Shown here: piece by piece, positions 1 to 8,355 of the stretch
How the letters are laid out: the number at the start of each line of letters is the position of its first letter
Position numbering within the stretch: position 1 is the first letter of the stretch
Source: Planctomycetaceae bacterium
GTDB lineage: Bacteria; Planctomycetota; Planctomycetia; Pirellulales; Pirellulaceae
Reading direction: 5' to 3'
Length of the DNA stretch: 15,158 bases
Assembly (NCBI GenBank): GCA_024642765.1
Contig: JAHEAM010000008.1
Span: 1 to 15,158, forward strand
Made by a program: the position numbers and the translations under genes
The notes under the pieces: model-generated
Databases searched by the model: none
What the model was told of the DNA's origin: nothing
Seen by the model: the letters and a program-made list of their open reading frames with translations, nothing else

Positions 1-1350
1 ACCGAAATCATCGGTCGCACCGTATTCAAATCCAGGTCGAATTCCGCCGCCTGCCATCCACCAACTGAACGCTTTTCCGAAGTGATCGCGTCCCGTTGGT
101 TTGTTCGAGTCGCCTTGGCCGAACGGTGTTCGTCCGAATTCACCTCCCCAGATGACTAACGTGTCATCCAGCAAGCCCCGTTCCTTCAAATCTTGAACTA
201 ATGCCGACGAAGGGCCGACCGTATCGATGCACTGCTGTTCAAGCTGCGTGTAAAGGTTTCCGTGTTGATCCCAACCCGAGTGCATCAACTGCACGAACTT
301 TACGCCGCGTTCCAATAGCCGCCTGGCGATCAAACAGTTATTCGCGAACGTGCCTTTGTTGAGTGCATCGACACCGTAGCGGTCCAAGGTTGCCTGCGAC
401 TCATCAGAAAAATCAACCAGATCGGGCACACTCGACTGCATTCGAAACGCCATCTCGTATTGTGCAATGCGCGTGTCAATTTCCGGATCGCCGTAGTCGG
501 CCAAGTGAGCGGCGTTCATCGCGGCGATGTCATCAAGCAAAGCTCGGCGACTCTGAGGACTAACGCCCGCCGGATAGGGTACAAGGTCACCTGTGTTACG
601 AAACTTGACGCCTTGAAAACGACTGGGCAGGAACCCGCTGCCCCAGTAGTAATCGAAAAACAGCTGACCACAGGTTTTTCCTTTGTCGCTGGACGTCATC
701 ACCACAAACGTCGGTAAGTTATCGGTGTCGCGACCAAGCCCATACGAAAGCCAAGCTCCCATGCTCGGACGGCCTGGTACCTGCGACCCTGTCATAAAAA
801 ACGTAACGCCCGGCGCGTGATTGACGGCTTCTGTATTGAGGCTGCGAACCACACACAGGTCATCGGCGATCGGCTCAAGCGGCGACATCAATTCGCTCAT
901 TCGAATTCCGGACTTGCCATACGAGCGAAACGGCTTGATCGCGGGCACGCAGGGCCACTTCCCGTATCCAGACGACATGGTCGAAAGGCGCGTGCTGCCT
1001 CGAATACTATCGGGAATGTCCTTCCCGACCATTTTTTCCAATTCAGGTTTCTCGTCGAACAAGTCGATGTGCGATGGTCCGCCACCTTGCCACAACACAA
1101 CAACTCGCTTCGCCGTGGGCGCGTGATGAGGAAGGCCCGGCAATCCCTCGTCGACCTTTTCTCCATTCACGAACCGGCTCGAGCCTGAAATTTTCGTTTC
1201 GGCTGCTTTCGTTTCGCTCCCCAACAATGAGGCCAACGCAGCAACACCGATTCCTCCTGCAGACGTTCCGAAAAAACGACGTCGATTGACTCGCTCGTTA
1301 TTCTCAAGTCGCGCAGTGGCTTCATCGAGCCTTTCTGAATTCATGCTCAT
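1..1350 (-). CDS. DUF1501 family exported protein, C-terminus cut off by window edge
   Basis: Reading the minus strand from 1350 gives 450 uninterrupted codons to the window edge, so only the last few tens of residues of a typical DUF1501 protein are missing. The N-terminus has a twin-arginine motif, NRRRFFGT at residues 22-29, followed by a Gly/Ala/Leu-rich stretch, so Tat export is likely. Family signatures are WQGGGPSHIDLFD (87-99), VNHAPG (176-181), GWDQHGN (359-365) and GEFGRTPFG (about 403-411). DUF1501 belongs to the alkaline-phosphatase/sulfatase-like fold. D361, H363, E404 and H423 are plausible metal ligands, but that is inference, and the substrate is unknown. The ATG at 1350 shares its A with the TAA stop of the upstream gene, indicating translational coupling; an ATG at 1344 is an alternative start. 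No frameshift was seen over the 450 codons. Confidence 0.93.
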   Translation of the reverse strand, partial: MSMNSERLDEATARLENNERVNRRRFFGTSAGGIGVAALASLLGSETKAAETKISGSSRFVNGEKVDEGLPGLPHHAPTAKRVVVLWQGGGPSHIDLFDEKPELEKMVGKDIPDSIRGSTRLSTMSSGYGKWPCVPAIKPFRSYGKSGIRMSELMSPLEPIADDLCVVRSLNTEAVNHAPGVTFFMTGSQVPGRPSMGAWLSYGLGRDTDNLPTFVVMTSSDKGKTCGQLFFDYYWGSGFLPSRFQGVKFRNTGDLVPYPAGVSPQSRRALLDDIAAMNAAHLADYGDPEIDTRIAQYEMAFRMQSSVPDLVDFSDESQATLDRYGVDALNKGTFANNCLIARRLLERGVKFVQLMHSGWDQHGNLYTQLEQQCIDTVGPSSALVQDLKERGLLDDTLVIWGGEFGRTPFGQGDSNKPTGRDHFGKAFSWWMAGGGIRPGFEYGATDDFG

Positions 1351-3914
1351 TACTCTCGTACTAGGGCTTCATCAAAATTCAATATTCCAATACAAACGGC
1401 GGTCAACGCAGCGTGTTCAACGGCATCGATTGTCGCATCGCGCGGCGTCGCTCCAACCCTCAACAACGACTCGGCCGCATCTTGGTCGGCATTATAAAAA
1501 TCAATTTGCCTTTTGTACGAGGACGCCAAAATCTCGAGTTCGCCTTCATGCGGCTGCCGACAGAGAACCTGTTGAAACGCAAATACTAGTCGCGGTGCAT
1601 CTTCGTCTTCGGTTTTGATCGCGCGTTCGGCAAGTGCCCGAGCGGCTTCTATCCAAGTCGGATCGTTGAGTGTCGTCAACGCATGCAACGGTGTGCTCGT
1701 CAGCGATGCGCGTACTCGGCAGGTTTGACGATTCGAAGAATCAAACATATTCGTCGGCCCTACGGTCCGGCGCCAAAATGTATACAGACTCCGCCGATAC
1801 AACGCGTTGCCGGTCGATGCGGGATACGTAAAGTCGCGTTCCTTGGTAATCGCAAGCGCTTCCCAAACGGCATCGGGTTGATAGGGATAAACTGGCGACC
1901 CACCAATTGATGCATTCAACAAACCCGACGAAGACAACGCCCAATCTCGCAAAACCATCGATGGCATCCGAATGCGACTGGCCCGAGCCAACAGCCGATT
2001 CTCAGGATCATTCGTAACATGCCACTCATTCATTTTCGATGACTGACGATAGGTCGCGCTTGTCAAAATCAAACGGTGCATATGCTTTTGACTCCAACCC
2101 GATTCGCGAAATTCAACGGCCAACCAATCAAGCAATTGTTTATGGGTGGGATACTCCGACTGAACACCGAAATCCTCAGCAGTTTTCACAATACCGGTTC
2201 CGAAATAGTACTGCCACATTCGATTGACTTGAACTCGCGCAGTTAGTGGATGTTCTGCAGCAAACAACCATTCCGCAAATCCCAAGCGATTGCGAGGCGC
2301 AGAATCAAGCTGGCCAGATAAAAACTCAGGCGTTTCGAAAGACACCTCGTCGAGTGGTTTCAAGTATTCGCCGCGATCCAAGATGTGAGATTTACGCTCT
2401 TGCGCATCGCTCATGATCATTGGACGTGGGATTTGATCCGCTCGATAGTCAGAAAGCGACTTATTCAGACTCGCAAGCGCGTCATCATCTGCACAATTTT
2501 GCAATTTTGCACGGACTGACTTTTCAAAGTGTTTTCGGAGTGTCGTTTCGATTGTCTTGGATTGTTCTTCGTTTCGTTCGTCGGCTGGGATTGCTAACAA
2601 CAAGAGCAAATCCTCGGGCAAACCTGTCGCGTCGGAGATCGAACCGTCTGCTTCTATACCAGCTCGCCAAGCGGCAAATAGTGCGTCCGAATAGGTTTGC
2701 ACTTTGGGCTTGAGTTCCGCAATTTGAGTTTCGAGCTCGGCAATTCGAGCCAAATTTTCTGCCGTTGGCAATTCTAAAACCGGCTCACCCACACGAATTC
2801 GTGCAGAAAAATACTTGGGAACTCCTGTCTCGGGAACTTTATTAAATGCGTCGAGCAAACGGTAGTAATCTTTCTGTGTTATCGGGTCATACTTGTGGTC
2901 GTGGCATTGTGCACATGCCATTGTCAGCCCCAGCCAAGTCGTCGCGGTAGTGTCCACCCGATCAAATAATACGTTGAAGCGTTGTTCTTCTGCAATCGCA
3001 CCGCCTTCACCATTTAACAAGTGGTTGCGATTAAAGCCGCTGGCGATCTTTTGTTCAACGGTCGCGTCAGGCAGCAAGTCGCCGGCGAGTTGCCAAATCG
3101 TAAATTGGTTAAAAGGTAAATCTTCGTTAAGCGATTTCACAACCCAGTCGCGCCACATCCATTGCCAGGTATCACCGTCCTGCTGGAAGCCATTGCTATC
3201 GGCGTAGCGAGCTGCATCCAACCACGGGAGTGCAAGGCGCTCGCCAAAATGCGGATTCGCCAAAAGTCGGTCAACCAATTGTTCATAAGCGTACGGCGAC
3301 GAGTCGTTGATAAAAGCGCTGACTTCGTCTGGAGTCGGTGGTAGGCCGATTAGATCCGAATAAAGTCGCTTGATTAACGTCGGCCGATCTGCTTCGGGAG
3401 AAGGCCGTATATCGATCGACTCAAGTTTCGCCAGTACAAACGTGTCAATTGGGTTCCGAATCCAATCTTGGTTTTTACTCGAGGGTAGAGCAGAGCGTGT
3501 CGGCGATGAAAAGGCCCAATGCGTTTCATACTTAGCACCTTGGGCGATCCACTGTTTCAAGAGCTCTTTCTGTTCAGAAGATAAAATGCGGTTCGAATCA
3601 GGTGGCGGCATGACCGAATCGGGATCTTCCGAAAAAATGCGTTCGACCAACAAACTGGTTTTTGCATTACCTGGTTCAATCGCACCGTAATCGACCGCGG
3701 CATCTCGAAGATCCAAACGCAGATCCGCCTGGCGTTTGTTTGCGTCTTGCCCGTGGCAATAGAAACAACTCTCGGCCAGGATCGGGCGAATGTCTCGATT
3801 GAAGCTGACTTCATCTGCAACTGCGAAACGAATGGCGAACAAGAAGACTGCAACCAAGAATTGCACTAATTTTCCCGCTACACCAAACAACTTTTGAAGA
3901 TTCGATTTCAACAA
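1350..3914 (-). CDS. PSD1 / DUF1549 / DUF1553 cytochrome-c-like exported protein
   Basis: The protein has 854 residues. Residues 1-33 form a signal peptide (a basic start, then hydrophobic LVQFLVAVFLFAIRFAVA). The planctomycete cytochrome C (PSD1) domain follows, with a haem motif CFYCH (C50, C53, H54) and a possible axial Met in VMPPPD (M102). DUF1549 spans roughly residues 150-360 and contains a second haem-type motif, CAQCH (C334, C337, H338). DUF1553 covers about residues 520-830, with NRMWQYYFGTGIV as a recognisable block. Such proteins are almost always encoded beside a DUF1501 gene in planctomycetes, as here. A role in periplasmic redox chemistry, perhaps linked to polymer breakdown, is inference. 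The start is TTG: an in-frame TAA lies directly upstream, and AAGG at 3921-3924 sits 6 bases before it. The neighbouring TTG at 3911 is also possible. Confidence 0.94.
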   Translation of the reverse strand: MLKSNLQKLFGVAGKLVQFLVAVFLFAIRFAVADEVSFNRDIRPILAESCFYCHGQDANKRQADLRLDLRDAAVDYGAIEPGNAKTSLLVERIFSEDPDSVMPPPDSNRILSSEQKELLKQWIAQGAKYETHWAFSSPTRSALPSSKNQDWIRNPIDTFVLAKLESIDIRPSPEADRPTLIKRLYSDLIGLPPTPDEVSAFINDSSPYAYEQLVDRLLANPHFGERLALPWLDAARYADSNGFQQDGDTWQWMWRDWVVKSLNEDLPFNQFTIWQLAGDLLPDATVEQKIASGFNRNHLLNGEGGAIAEEQRFNVLFDRVDTTATTWLGLTMACAQCHDHKYDPITQKDYYRLLDAFNKVPETGVPKYFSARIRVGEPVLELPTAENLARIAELETQIAELKPKVQTYSDALFAAWRAGIEADGSISDATGLPEDLLLLLAIPADERNEEQSKTIETTLRKHFEKSVRAKLQNCADDDALASLNKSLSDYRADQIPRPMIMSDAQERKSHILDRGEYLKPLDEVSFETPEFLSGQLDSAPRNRLGFAEWLFAAEHPLTARVQVNRMWQYYFGTGIVKTAEDFGVQSEYPTHKQLLDWLAVEFRESGWSQKHMHRLILTSATYRQSSKMNEWHVTNDPENRLLARASRIRMPSMVLRDWALSSSGLLNASIGGSPVYPYQPDAVWEALAITKERDFTYPASTGNALYRRSLYTFWRRTVGPTNMFDSSNRQTCRVRASLTSTPLHALTTLNDPTWIEAARALAERAIKTEDEDAPRLVFAFQQVLCRQPHEGELEILASSYKRQIDFYNADQDAAESLLRVGATPRDATIDAVEHAALTAVCIGILNFDEALVRE

Positions 3915-3925
3915 TTAGCACCTTG
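3915..3925 (-). promoter_or_regulatory. Ribosome binding site fixing the TTG start
   Basis: Reading the minus strand, AAGG (3924-3921) is followed by TGCTAA and then TTG at 3914. The in-frame TAA (3917-3915) touching the TTG rules out any upstream start. No ATG or GTG fits better in the signal-peptide region. Confidence 0.6.
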
Positions 3926-3952
3926 AGATTTGACTTTGCAAAGCGATTTTAG

Positions 3953-3963
3953 ATTACTGTAAT
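3953..3963. repeat. Short dyad ATTAC-T-GTAAT
   Basis: This is a perfect 11-base dyad in an AT-rich stretch about 40-50 bases upstream of the TTG start of the PSD1-type gene. It could be an operator or part of a promoter. It is short enough to be chance. Confidence 0.3.
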
Positions 3964-4139
3964 ATCCTTATTTCACATCAATTCTGAAGCAAGAATGGTA
4001 TTCCTCAATGATAGTCCATTTAGCCCTCAGATTCTGCGTGTCGTTTTCATTTGTTTGCAGGTTTGTTTAACCGTCACCCTTTGGCGTACGTACAGAGCGA
4101 CATCAACAGCGCTACTTCAACTATTCTGCTGCCTCTGGT

Positions 4140-4228
4140 TAAAAAGGTTATACCCCTAACCTGCACGAATTAAAAAAAGCTCTGGAGCCTAGTGAACCTT
4201 TTTAAACCAGCATACGTCTAAAAAGGTT
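4140..4228. repeat. Three copies of the 10-mer TAAAAAGGTT, two forming an inverted repeat
   Basis: Copies lie at 4140-4149 (plus), 4195-4204 (inverted, AACCTTTTTA) and 4219-4228 (plus). The second and third form a perfect 10-bp inverted repeat with a 14-base loop, extendable by a T-A and a G-U pair to 4193-4230. The first copy overlaps another dyad, AGGTTA-tacccc-TAACCT (4145-4162). The arrangement suits protein-binding half-sites between divergent genes. The lack of a GC stem and of a U-tract argues against a terminator. Confidence 0.55.
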
Positions 4229-4451
4229 TAGAACTCATTTCCAGCACAGTTGAATATTCTGCACGCTGTCATTTTGGCTGCTACGCTTCGCGGTATTTTC
4301 ATTAGATTGGTTGCCACACGAGCGACTCAGCAAAGTCCGTTTGCTTCCAGAGCAAAATTCATTTAGGCCAATTTGTGCGGACCGACATTGCACGCACGTC
4401 TTTCGGTATGAAGACGGGCTGGCTATTTCCGAGAGTTCATTCCGCACCCAT

Positions 4452-4475
4452 GGTCCACCTAAGCAGAGGCGGACC
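4452..4475 (+). repeat. Hairpin upstream of rnr
   Basis: GGTCCACC (4452-4459) can pair with GGCGGACC (4468-4475) across the 8-base loop TAAGCAGA, giving seven Watson-Crick pairs and one A-C mismatch. It lies about 115 bases before rnr and may be part of its 5' leader. There is no U-tract. I could not match it to a known RNA family. Confidence 0.35.
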
Positions 4476-4588
4476 TACATGTCTCTGTTGCTGCGCTTAG
4501 CCAAAACGCCTGGCATTCACCGCCAATATCGCCGGCATCAGCGTTCCTACTGCTGTCAATTCAACACAATACAACTACACTAGTTTAA

Positions 4589-6961
4589 ATGAAAACCGAA
4601 CATGAAAACAATCGCGACGACGATCGCGAATCCCTTGAACGCAAAATTTTGGCGATCGTCCAATCCCCAAAATATCGTCCTGCCAAGCCCAGGGTTATCA
4701 CCAAACTGCTGGGTCTCGAACAAGACGAAGTCGTCACCGTGCGCCGATTGATCAAACGAATGGTGCGAGCCGGCAAACTGAGCTTTGGCGCGAAACATTT
4801 AGTTATTCCAGCTAAGGGGGCTCAAGCTGAAAAGGCGTCGGCCCCTCAAAAGAATAGCGAGTTTTTTGAACGTAAACGGCGCAACAATGAAATCGTCGGC
4901 ATTTACCGCAAGACGAGTCAACCATTTGCGTTTGTCACGCCGACCGAACCCGCCGCAACGGAGCGTTCGCAAGACATCTTCATTCCTCCAAGACAAAGTC
5001 TCGATGCCGCGAACGGCGATATCGTTTTGGTTCGCCTGTCGAATCGAGCGGAAAGTGCCGATCGACGCAGCGGTTCCGTCGCCGAAGTATTGAAGAGAAA
5101 GACCATTCGCTTTGTTGGCACTTATCGCGAGCGGGGCGGTGAAGGCTACGTCTTTATCGATAACGAACAATTTGAGGCGCCCGTATTGGTTGGCGACGCC
5201 AGTGCCAAAAACGGTCGCGTCGGAGATAAAGTAATTGTCGAGATCGTTCACTTCCCCTCGGGTCGTGCCTCCGGTGAGGCTGTGATAGTTCAGGTCCTCG
5301 GACCTCGTGGTACTCCGGGCATCGACACCCAAATGATCGTCACTGAATTCGCCTTGCCGGGTGAATTCCCTGAAGCCGCCATCCAGGATGCCCATGCACA
5401 AGCCGAAAAATTCGATGAGTCAATTCCAGAAAATCGAACGGACTTTACCAAGAAAACGATCATAACCATCGATCCAAAGACCGCGAGAGATTTCGACGAT
5501 GCGATCTCTCTGGAACGCTTAAGCAACGGTCACTGGGAACTGGGCGTGCACATTGCCGACGTATCACATTTTGTAAAACGGGGCACGGCTCTCGACGATG
5601 AAGCCTACATTCGCGGTAATAGCGTTTACCTGCCGGACAAAGTCATCCCGATGTTGCCCGAAATCATTTCGAACAATTTGGCGAGTTTGCAACCGAATCG
5701 ACCGCGTTACACGATGAGTGTCCTCATCGAGTTAACCGACGGCGGACAATACATCGACGCCGAATGGCATCGCGGTGTGATTAACAGTGTTCATCGATTC
5801 AACTATGAAGAAATCGATGAATACCTAGCTAACGATGCACCATGGAGGGAGCGCCTTGGTCCCGAAGTGTTTGATCTTGTGCGCAACATGCACACACTGG
5901 CGATGACCATGCGACGAAGACGAATGGACCGAGGCTCAATCGACTTGTCGATACCCGATGTCGAAATTGACTTAGACGAAAACGGGCATGTCTCAGGTGC
6001 TCACATCGAGGAATACACCGAAAGCCATCAGGTCATCGAAGAATTCATGTTGGCCGGTAACGAAGCCGTAGCTCAGAAGCTATTTGACCTTGAACTCAAT
6101 TACTTGAGACGCATTCACGAACCGCCAACAGAGAAAAAACTACGAGACCTAACTGAGTTTGTGAAACACGTCGGTATTCCATGTGAAAGTCTTGAGAGTC
6201 GATTTGAAATTCGACGCGTCATCGCTTTGGCAAACGAAATGCCCGAAAAGCACGCGATTAATTTCGCCGTCTTGCGCAGCATGCAAAAAGCCATCTACAG
6301 CCCTAAGGAAATTGGGCATTATGCTCTCGGCAGCCAACAGTACCTGCATTTCACGTCACCCATTCGGCGCTACCCTGATTTGGTCATTCACCGGATGGTG
6401 GCTGACTTGATCGATGGCAAAAAACCGATGTCAGATTTCGATACGCTCGAAAAGATCGGTCAACATTGCAGCGATACTGAACAACGAGCCGAACAAGCCG
6501 AACGGGAGCTGATAAAACTAAAATTGCTGAATTTCATGGCCGAGCGCGTTGGGCAATCCATGATGGGACTCGTAACAGGCGTTGAAGCATTCGGGCTATT
6601 TGTCCAGGGCATCGAGATTCCAGCCGAAGGTTTACTGCCTCTTGAAAAGCTCCCACCCGACAACTACCTGTACGACACCGTAACAAAAACACTTCAGGGT
6701 CGAAAACGAGGAAATGAGTTCCGGCTCGGGGATCACGTGAATGTGATCGTCGATCATGTCGATCCCGACAAACGCAATTTGCAATTTGCGTTCGGCAAAG
6801 AATCAGAAACGCAAAGCCAACGTCCACCGCGAAAGAAAGCCAATGCGGACTTCAGCGATAGCCCACGTGCAAAAAGGGCACCTCGTAAGAGTTCCTCGAG
6901 ATCAGCGACACACCCTGCAAAAAAGTCGAGTAAGCGAAATCCGAAAAAGAAACGCGACTAA
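4589..6961 (+). CDS. rnr: Ribonuclease R (RNB-family 3'-5' exoribonuclease)
   Basis: RNase R degrades structured RNA processively from the 3' end in the cytoplasm. At 790 residues it is close to the E. coli enzyme (about 813). Domains in order are an N-terminal winged-helix-like region (about 14-75), cold-shock OB folds (about 95-240), the RNB catalytic domain (about 280-620), an S1 domain (about 640-730) and a Lys/Arg/Ser-rich tail (about 735-790). The catalytic aspartates sit in TIDPKTARDFDDA: D295, D301, D303 and D304, matching RNase II D201, D207, D209 and D210. The conserved HFTSPIRRYPDLVIHR block is intact. The basic tail is typical of RNase R and absent from RNase II. The ATG at 4589 has no obvious Shine-Dalgarno sequence. 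dapB follows 98 bases downstream on the same strand. Confidence 0.96.
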   Translation: MKTEHENNRDDDRESLERKILAIVQSPKYRPAKPRVITKLLGLEQDEVVTVRRLIKRMVRAGKLSFGAKHLVIPAKGAQAEKASAPQKNSEFFERKRRNNEIVGIYRKTSQPFAFVTPTEPAATERSQDIFIPPRQSLDAANGDIVLVRLSNRAESADRRSGSVAEVLKRKTIRFVGTYRERGGEGYVFIDNEQFEAPVLVGDASAKNGRVGDKVIVEIVHFPSGRASGEAVIVQVLGPRGTPGIDTQMIVTEFALPGEFPEAAIQDAHAQAEKFDESIPENRTDFTKKTIITIDPKTARDFDDAISLERLSNGHWELGVHIADVSHFVKRGTALDDEAYIRGNSVYLPDKVIPMLPEIISNNLASLQPNRPRYTMSVLIELTDGGQYIDAEWHRGVINSVHRFNYEEIDEYLANDAPWRERLGPEVFDLVRNMHTLAMTMRRRRMDRGSIDLSIPDVEIDLDENGHVSGAHIEEYTESHQVIEEFMLAGNEAVAQKLFDLELNYLRRIHEPPTEKKLRDLTEFVKHVGIPCESLESRFEIRRVIALANEMPEKHAINFAVLRSMQKAIYSPKEIGHYALGSQQYLHFTSPIRRYPDLVIHRMVADLIDGKKPMSDFDTLEKIGQHCSDTEQRAEQAERELIKLKLLNFMAERVGQSMMGLVTGVEAFGLFVQGIEIPAEGLLPLEKLPPDNYLYDTVTKTLQGRKRGNEFRLGDHVNVIVDHVDPDKRNLQFAFGKESETQSQRPPRKKANADFSDSPRAKRAPRKSSSRSATHPAKKSSKRNPKKKRD

Positions 6962-6968
6962 TAATCCA

Positions 6969-6988
6969 GTTTTCGCCACCTCGAAAAC
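6969..6988. repeat. Inverted repeat between rnr and dapB
   Basis: GTTTTCG-ccacct-CGAAAAC is a perfect 7-bp stem with a 6-base loop, starting 7 bases after the rnr stop. It is AT-rich and lacks a following T-run, so it is at best a weak terminator or an mRNA 3'-end stabiliser. It could also be an operator for dapB. Confidence 0.4.
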
Positions 6989-7059
6989 GACTCTTTGAGC
7001 ACGTACAATCGTCGCGTAAACTTTCGGAATGCAACGACGAATATTCGAGGAAAAAAACG

Positions 7060-7851
7060 ATGATCAAGGTTGGCATCAATGGTGCAACGGGACGGATGGG
7101 TCGAAGACTCATTGCGATTGGATACACTGACAAGCGATTCGAGATTGTCTCGGCCACGAATTCACCCCAGTCGGAATTCCTCGGGAAAGATGCAGGCGAA
7201 GTTGCGGGAGCTGGAAGAATCGGTTTGCCCGTAACAGGTGAAATTGTTGGCGGCCCGCAAGTCGTAGTTGATTTTTCCTCGGCAGTGGGCGCTAAATCGG
7301 CCCTTGATTTTTGCCGCTCTCAAAAGGTCGCCTTGGTGATCGCCTCGACTGGCTTAAGCCCGGATTTGCAATCCCAAGTCCGTGACGCGTCGAGCGCTAT
7401 ACCTGTATGTATGGCCCCCAATATGAGCCTGGCCGTAAACCTAACGATCAAGCTCGCGGAGATCGCGGCAAACGCCTTGAAAAACCAAACGAACGGAGTG
7501 GACGTTGAAATCATCGAGCGCCATCATCGATTCAAAGCCGACGCACCGAGTGGAACGGCGTTGCGATTCGGAGATGTAATTGCTCAAGCAATGGGCAAAA
7601 CAGAACATCAGCACGGTCGGCATGGAGATACTGGCCAACGCCCACCGCAACAAATCGGTTATCATGCCGTACGGGTTGGCGACGACCCCGGTCAACACAC
7701 GATCCTGTTCGGTATGCTCGGTGAGCTAATTGAATTGCGAGTCGCTGCAAGCAATCGAGACTGTTACGCAATCGGCGCTTTTGCAGCCGCCGAATACCTA
7801 GCCGACAAAGGGCCTGGGCTCTATACAATGAATGATGTGTTGGGATTCTAG
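7060..7851 (+). CDS. dapB: 4-hydroxy-tetrahydrodipicolinate reductase (DapB)
   Basis: DapB reduces 4-hydroxy-tetrahydrodipicolinate to tetrahydrodipicolinate with NAD(P)H, in the diaminopimelate/lysine pathway in the cytosol. The 263-residue length is normal. An N-terminal Rossmann fold has the nucleotide loop GATGRMG (8-14), and VVDFS (69-73) closes the cofactor site. The catalytic signature ERHHRFKADAPSGTA (153-167) includes H155, H156 and K159, equivalent to E. coli H159, H160 and K163. The C-terminal HAVRVGDDPGQHTILFG block matches the family. GAGG at 7047-7050 lies 9 bases before the ATG and supports this start. meso-Diaminopimelate synthesis also suits a planctomycete with peptidoglycan, but that is inference. 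A terminator follows 10 bases after the stop. Confidence 0.97.
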   Translation: MIKVGINGATGRMGRRLIAIGYTDKRFEIVSATNSPQSEFLGKDAGEVAGAGRIGLPVTGEIVGGPQVVVDFSSAVGAKSALDFCRSQKVALVIASTGLSPDLQSQVRDASSAIPVCMAPNMSLAVNLTIKLAEIAANALKNQTNGVDVEIIERHHRFKADAPSGTALRFGDVIAQAMGKTEHQHGRHGDTGQRPPQQIGYHAVRVGDDPGQHTILFGMLGELIELRVAASNRDCYAIGAFAAAEYLADKGPGLYTMNDVLGF

Positions 7852-7861
7852 GGAACGTCGT

Positions 7862-7894
7862 ATTTCGCTCCCGCGAAATCAGTTTTGTTGTTTT
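7862..7894 (+). terminator. Intrinsic terminator of dapB
   Basis: ATTTCGC (7862-7868) pairs perfectly with GCGAAAT (7873-7879) around a TCCC loop, followed by a T-rich tract (7883-7894). It starts 10 bases after the dapB stop, which separates the rnr-dapB unit from the genes that follow. Confidence 0.7.
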
Positions 7895-7943
7895 GGTAAT
7901 TCCAGCGAGTCATTTTCGTTTCCAATTCCTAACGAGTCACACC

Positions 7944-8330
7944 ATGGCAAAATGCGATGAAGGCTATTTGTGTTGTGTTTGTGGCGAAGACGTTGCAAAT
8001 ATTACTGTCAGCGACCTTTATTTGCGCTATGTAACCGGAATGATTTCGCCCGAAGTCTTGCACACGACTCCCGAACGCCATCTGACTTGTAATCCGATCC
8101 TAGCGCAGTTTATCGTTCACGAAGATTTCCCAAGAGTCATCGTCGAAGGGGAGTTTGCTAAACACCTGCTGGACGCAAACTTCCGACACCAACGTGAGCA
8201 ACTCGTAACGCGTGGTTGGGTGCGACTACAAGAATTACGAACACTACTCAAATCAACCGAAATGCCCATCACCGATTATCCTCTAATTGAATTCAGTCAA
8301 GCAAGTCTTGACGGTAAAATCCATTTGTAG
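7944..8330 (+). CDS. Small conserved protein with a putative CxxC/HxxC zinc site
   Basis: The protein has 128 residues and no function I can name. The ATG at 7944 is preferred because the product then begins MAKCDEGYLC, a start I recall from planctomycete hypothetical proteins. A start at 7893 would add 17 residues of unremarkable sequence. Possible metal ligands are C10 and C13 (CVC with C11 adjacent) near the N-terminus, and H46 and C49 in ERHLTC, giving a CxxC...HxxC pattern; C4 and H40 are additional candidates. The C-terminal half (about 50-128) is mixed helical sequence without a signal peptide or membrane segment, so it is probably cytosolic. It lies after the dapB terminator and 25 bases before the Ntn hydrolase, so the two are probably co-transcribed. 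A regulatory or small zinc-ribbon role is only a guess. Confidence 0.82.
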   Translation: MAKCDEGYLCCVCGEDVANITVSDLYLRYVTGMISPEVLHTTPERHLTCNPILAQFIVHEDFPRVIVEGEFAKHLLDANFRHQREQLVTRGWVRLQELRTLLKSTEMPITDYPLIEFSQASLDGKIHL

Positions 8331-8345
8331 AGCCATACTTAACCG

Positions 8346-8355
8346 TAGGAAATCA
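8346..8355 (+). promoter_or_regulatory. Ribosome binding site deciding the hydrolase start
   Basis: TAGGA at 8346-8350 lies 5 bases before the ATG at 8356. The upstream in-frame ATG at 8287 would overlap the previous gene by 44 bases and would put a charged segment ahead of the signal sequence, so 8356 is preferred. Confidence 0.6.

Larger units (their letters stand above)
3915..4588. other. Divergent intergenic region (674 bp) between the PSD1-type gene and rnr
   Basis: No convincing gene is present. Short open frames here (for example 4235-4447 minus and 4311-4583 plus) are Arg/Ser/His-rich, have no recognisable motif and overlap each other on opposite strands. The region must hold the promoters of the minus-strand PSD1/DUF1501 unit and of rnr, but no clean -35/-10 pair stands out. 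Visible structure comprises the dyad at 3953-3963, three copies of TAAAAAGGTT at 4140-4228, AGGTTA-N6-TAACCT at 4145-4162, and a hairpin at 4452-4475. Confidence 0.7.

Noticed and set aside
4452..4475. SRP (4.5S) RNA-like hairpin
   Set aside because: The loop TAAGCAGA and the stem lack the conserved SRP GGAAG/AGCAG tetraloop region, so it is reported only as a hairpin.
4235..4583. Two opposing short open frames in the rnr upstream region (70 and 90 codons)
   Set aside because: Both are rich in Arg, Ser, His and Cys, have no motif or ribosome site and overlap on opposite strands; more likely non-coding leader.
4799..5401. 200-codon minus-strand frame inside rnr
   Set aside because: It lies entirely antisense to the well-conserved RNase R domains and has no recognisable motif; a shadow frame.
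6969..6988. Intrinsic terminator of rnr
   Set aside because: The stem is AT-rich and is not followed by a T-run; listed as an inverted repeat instead.
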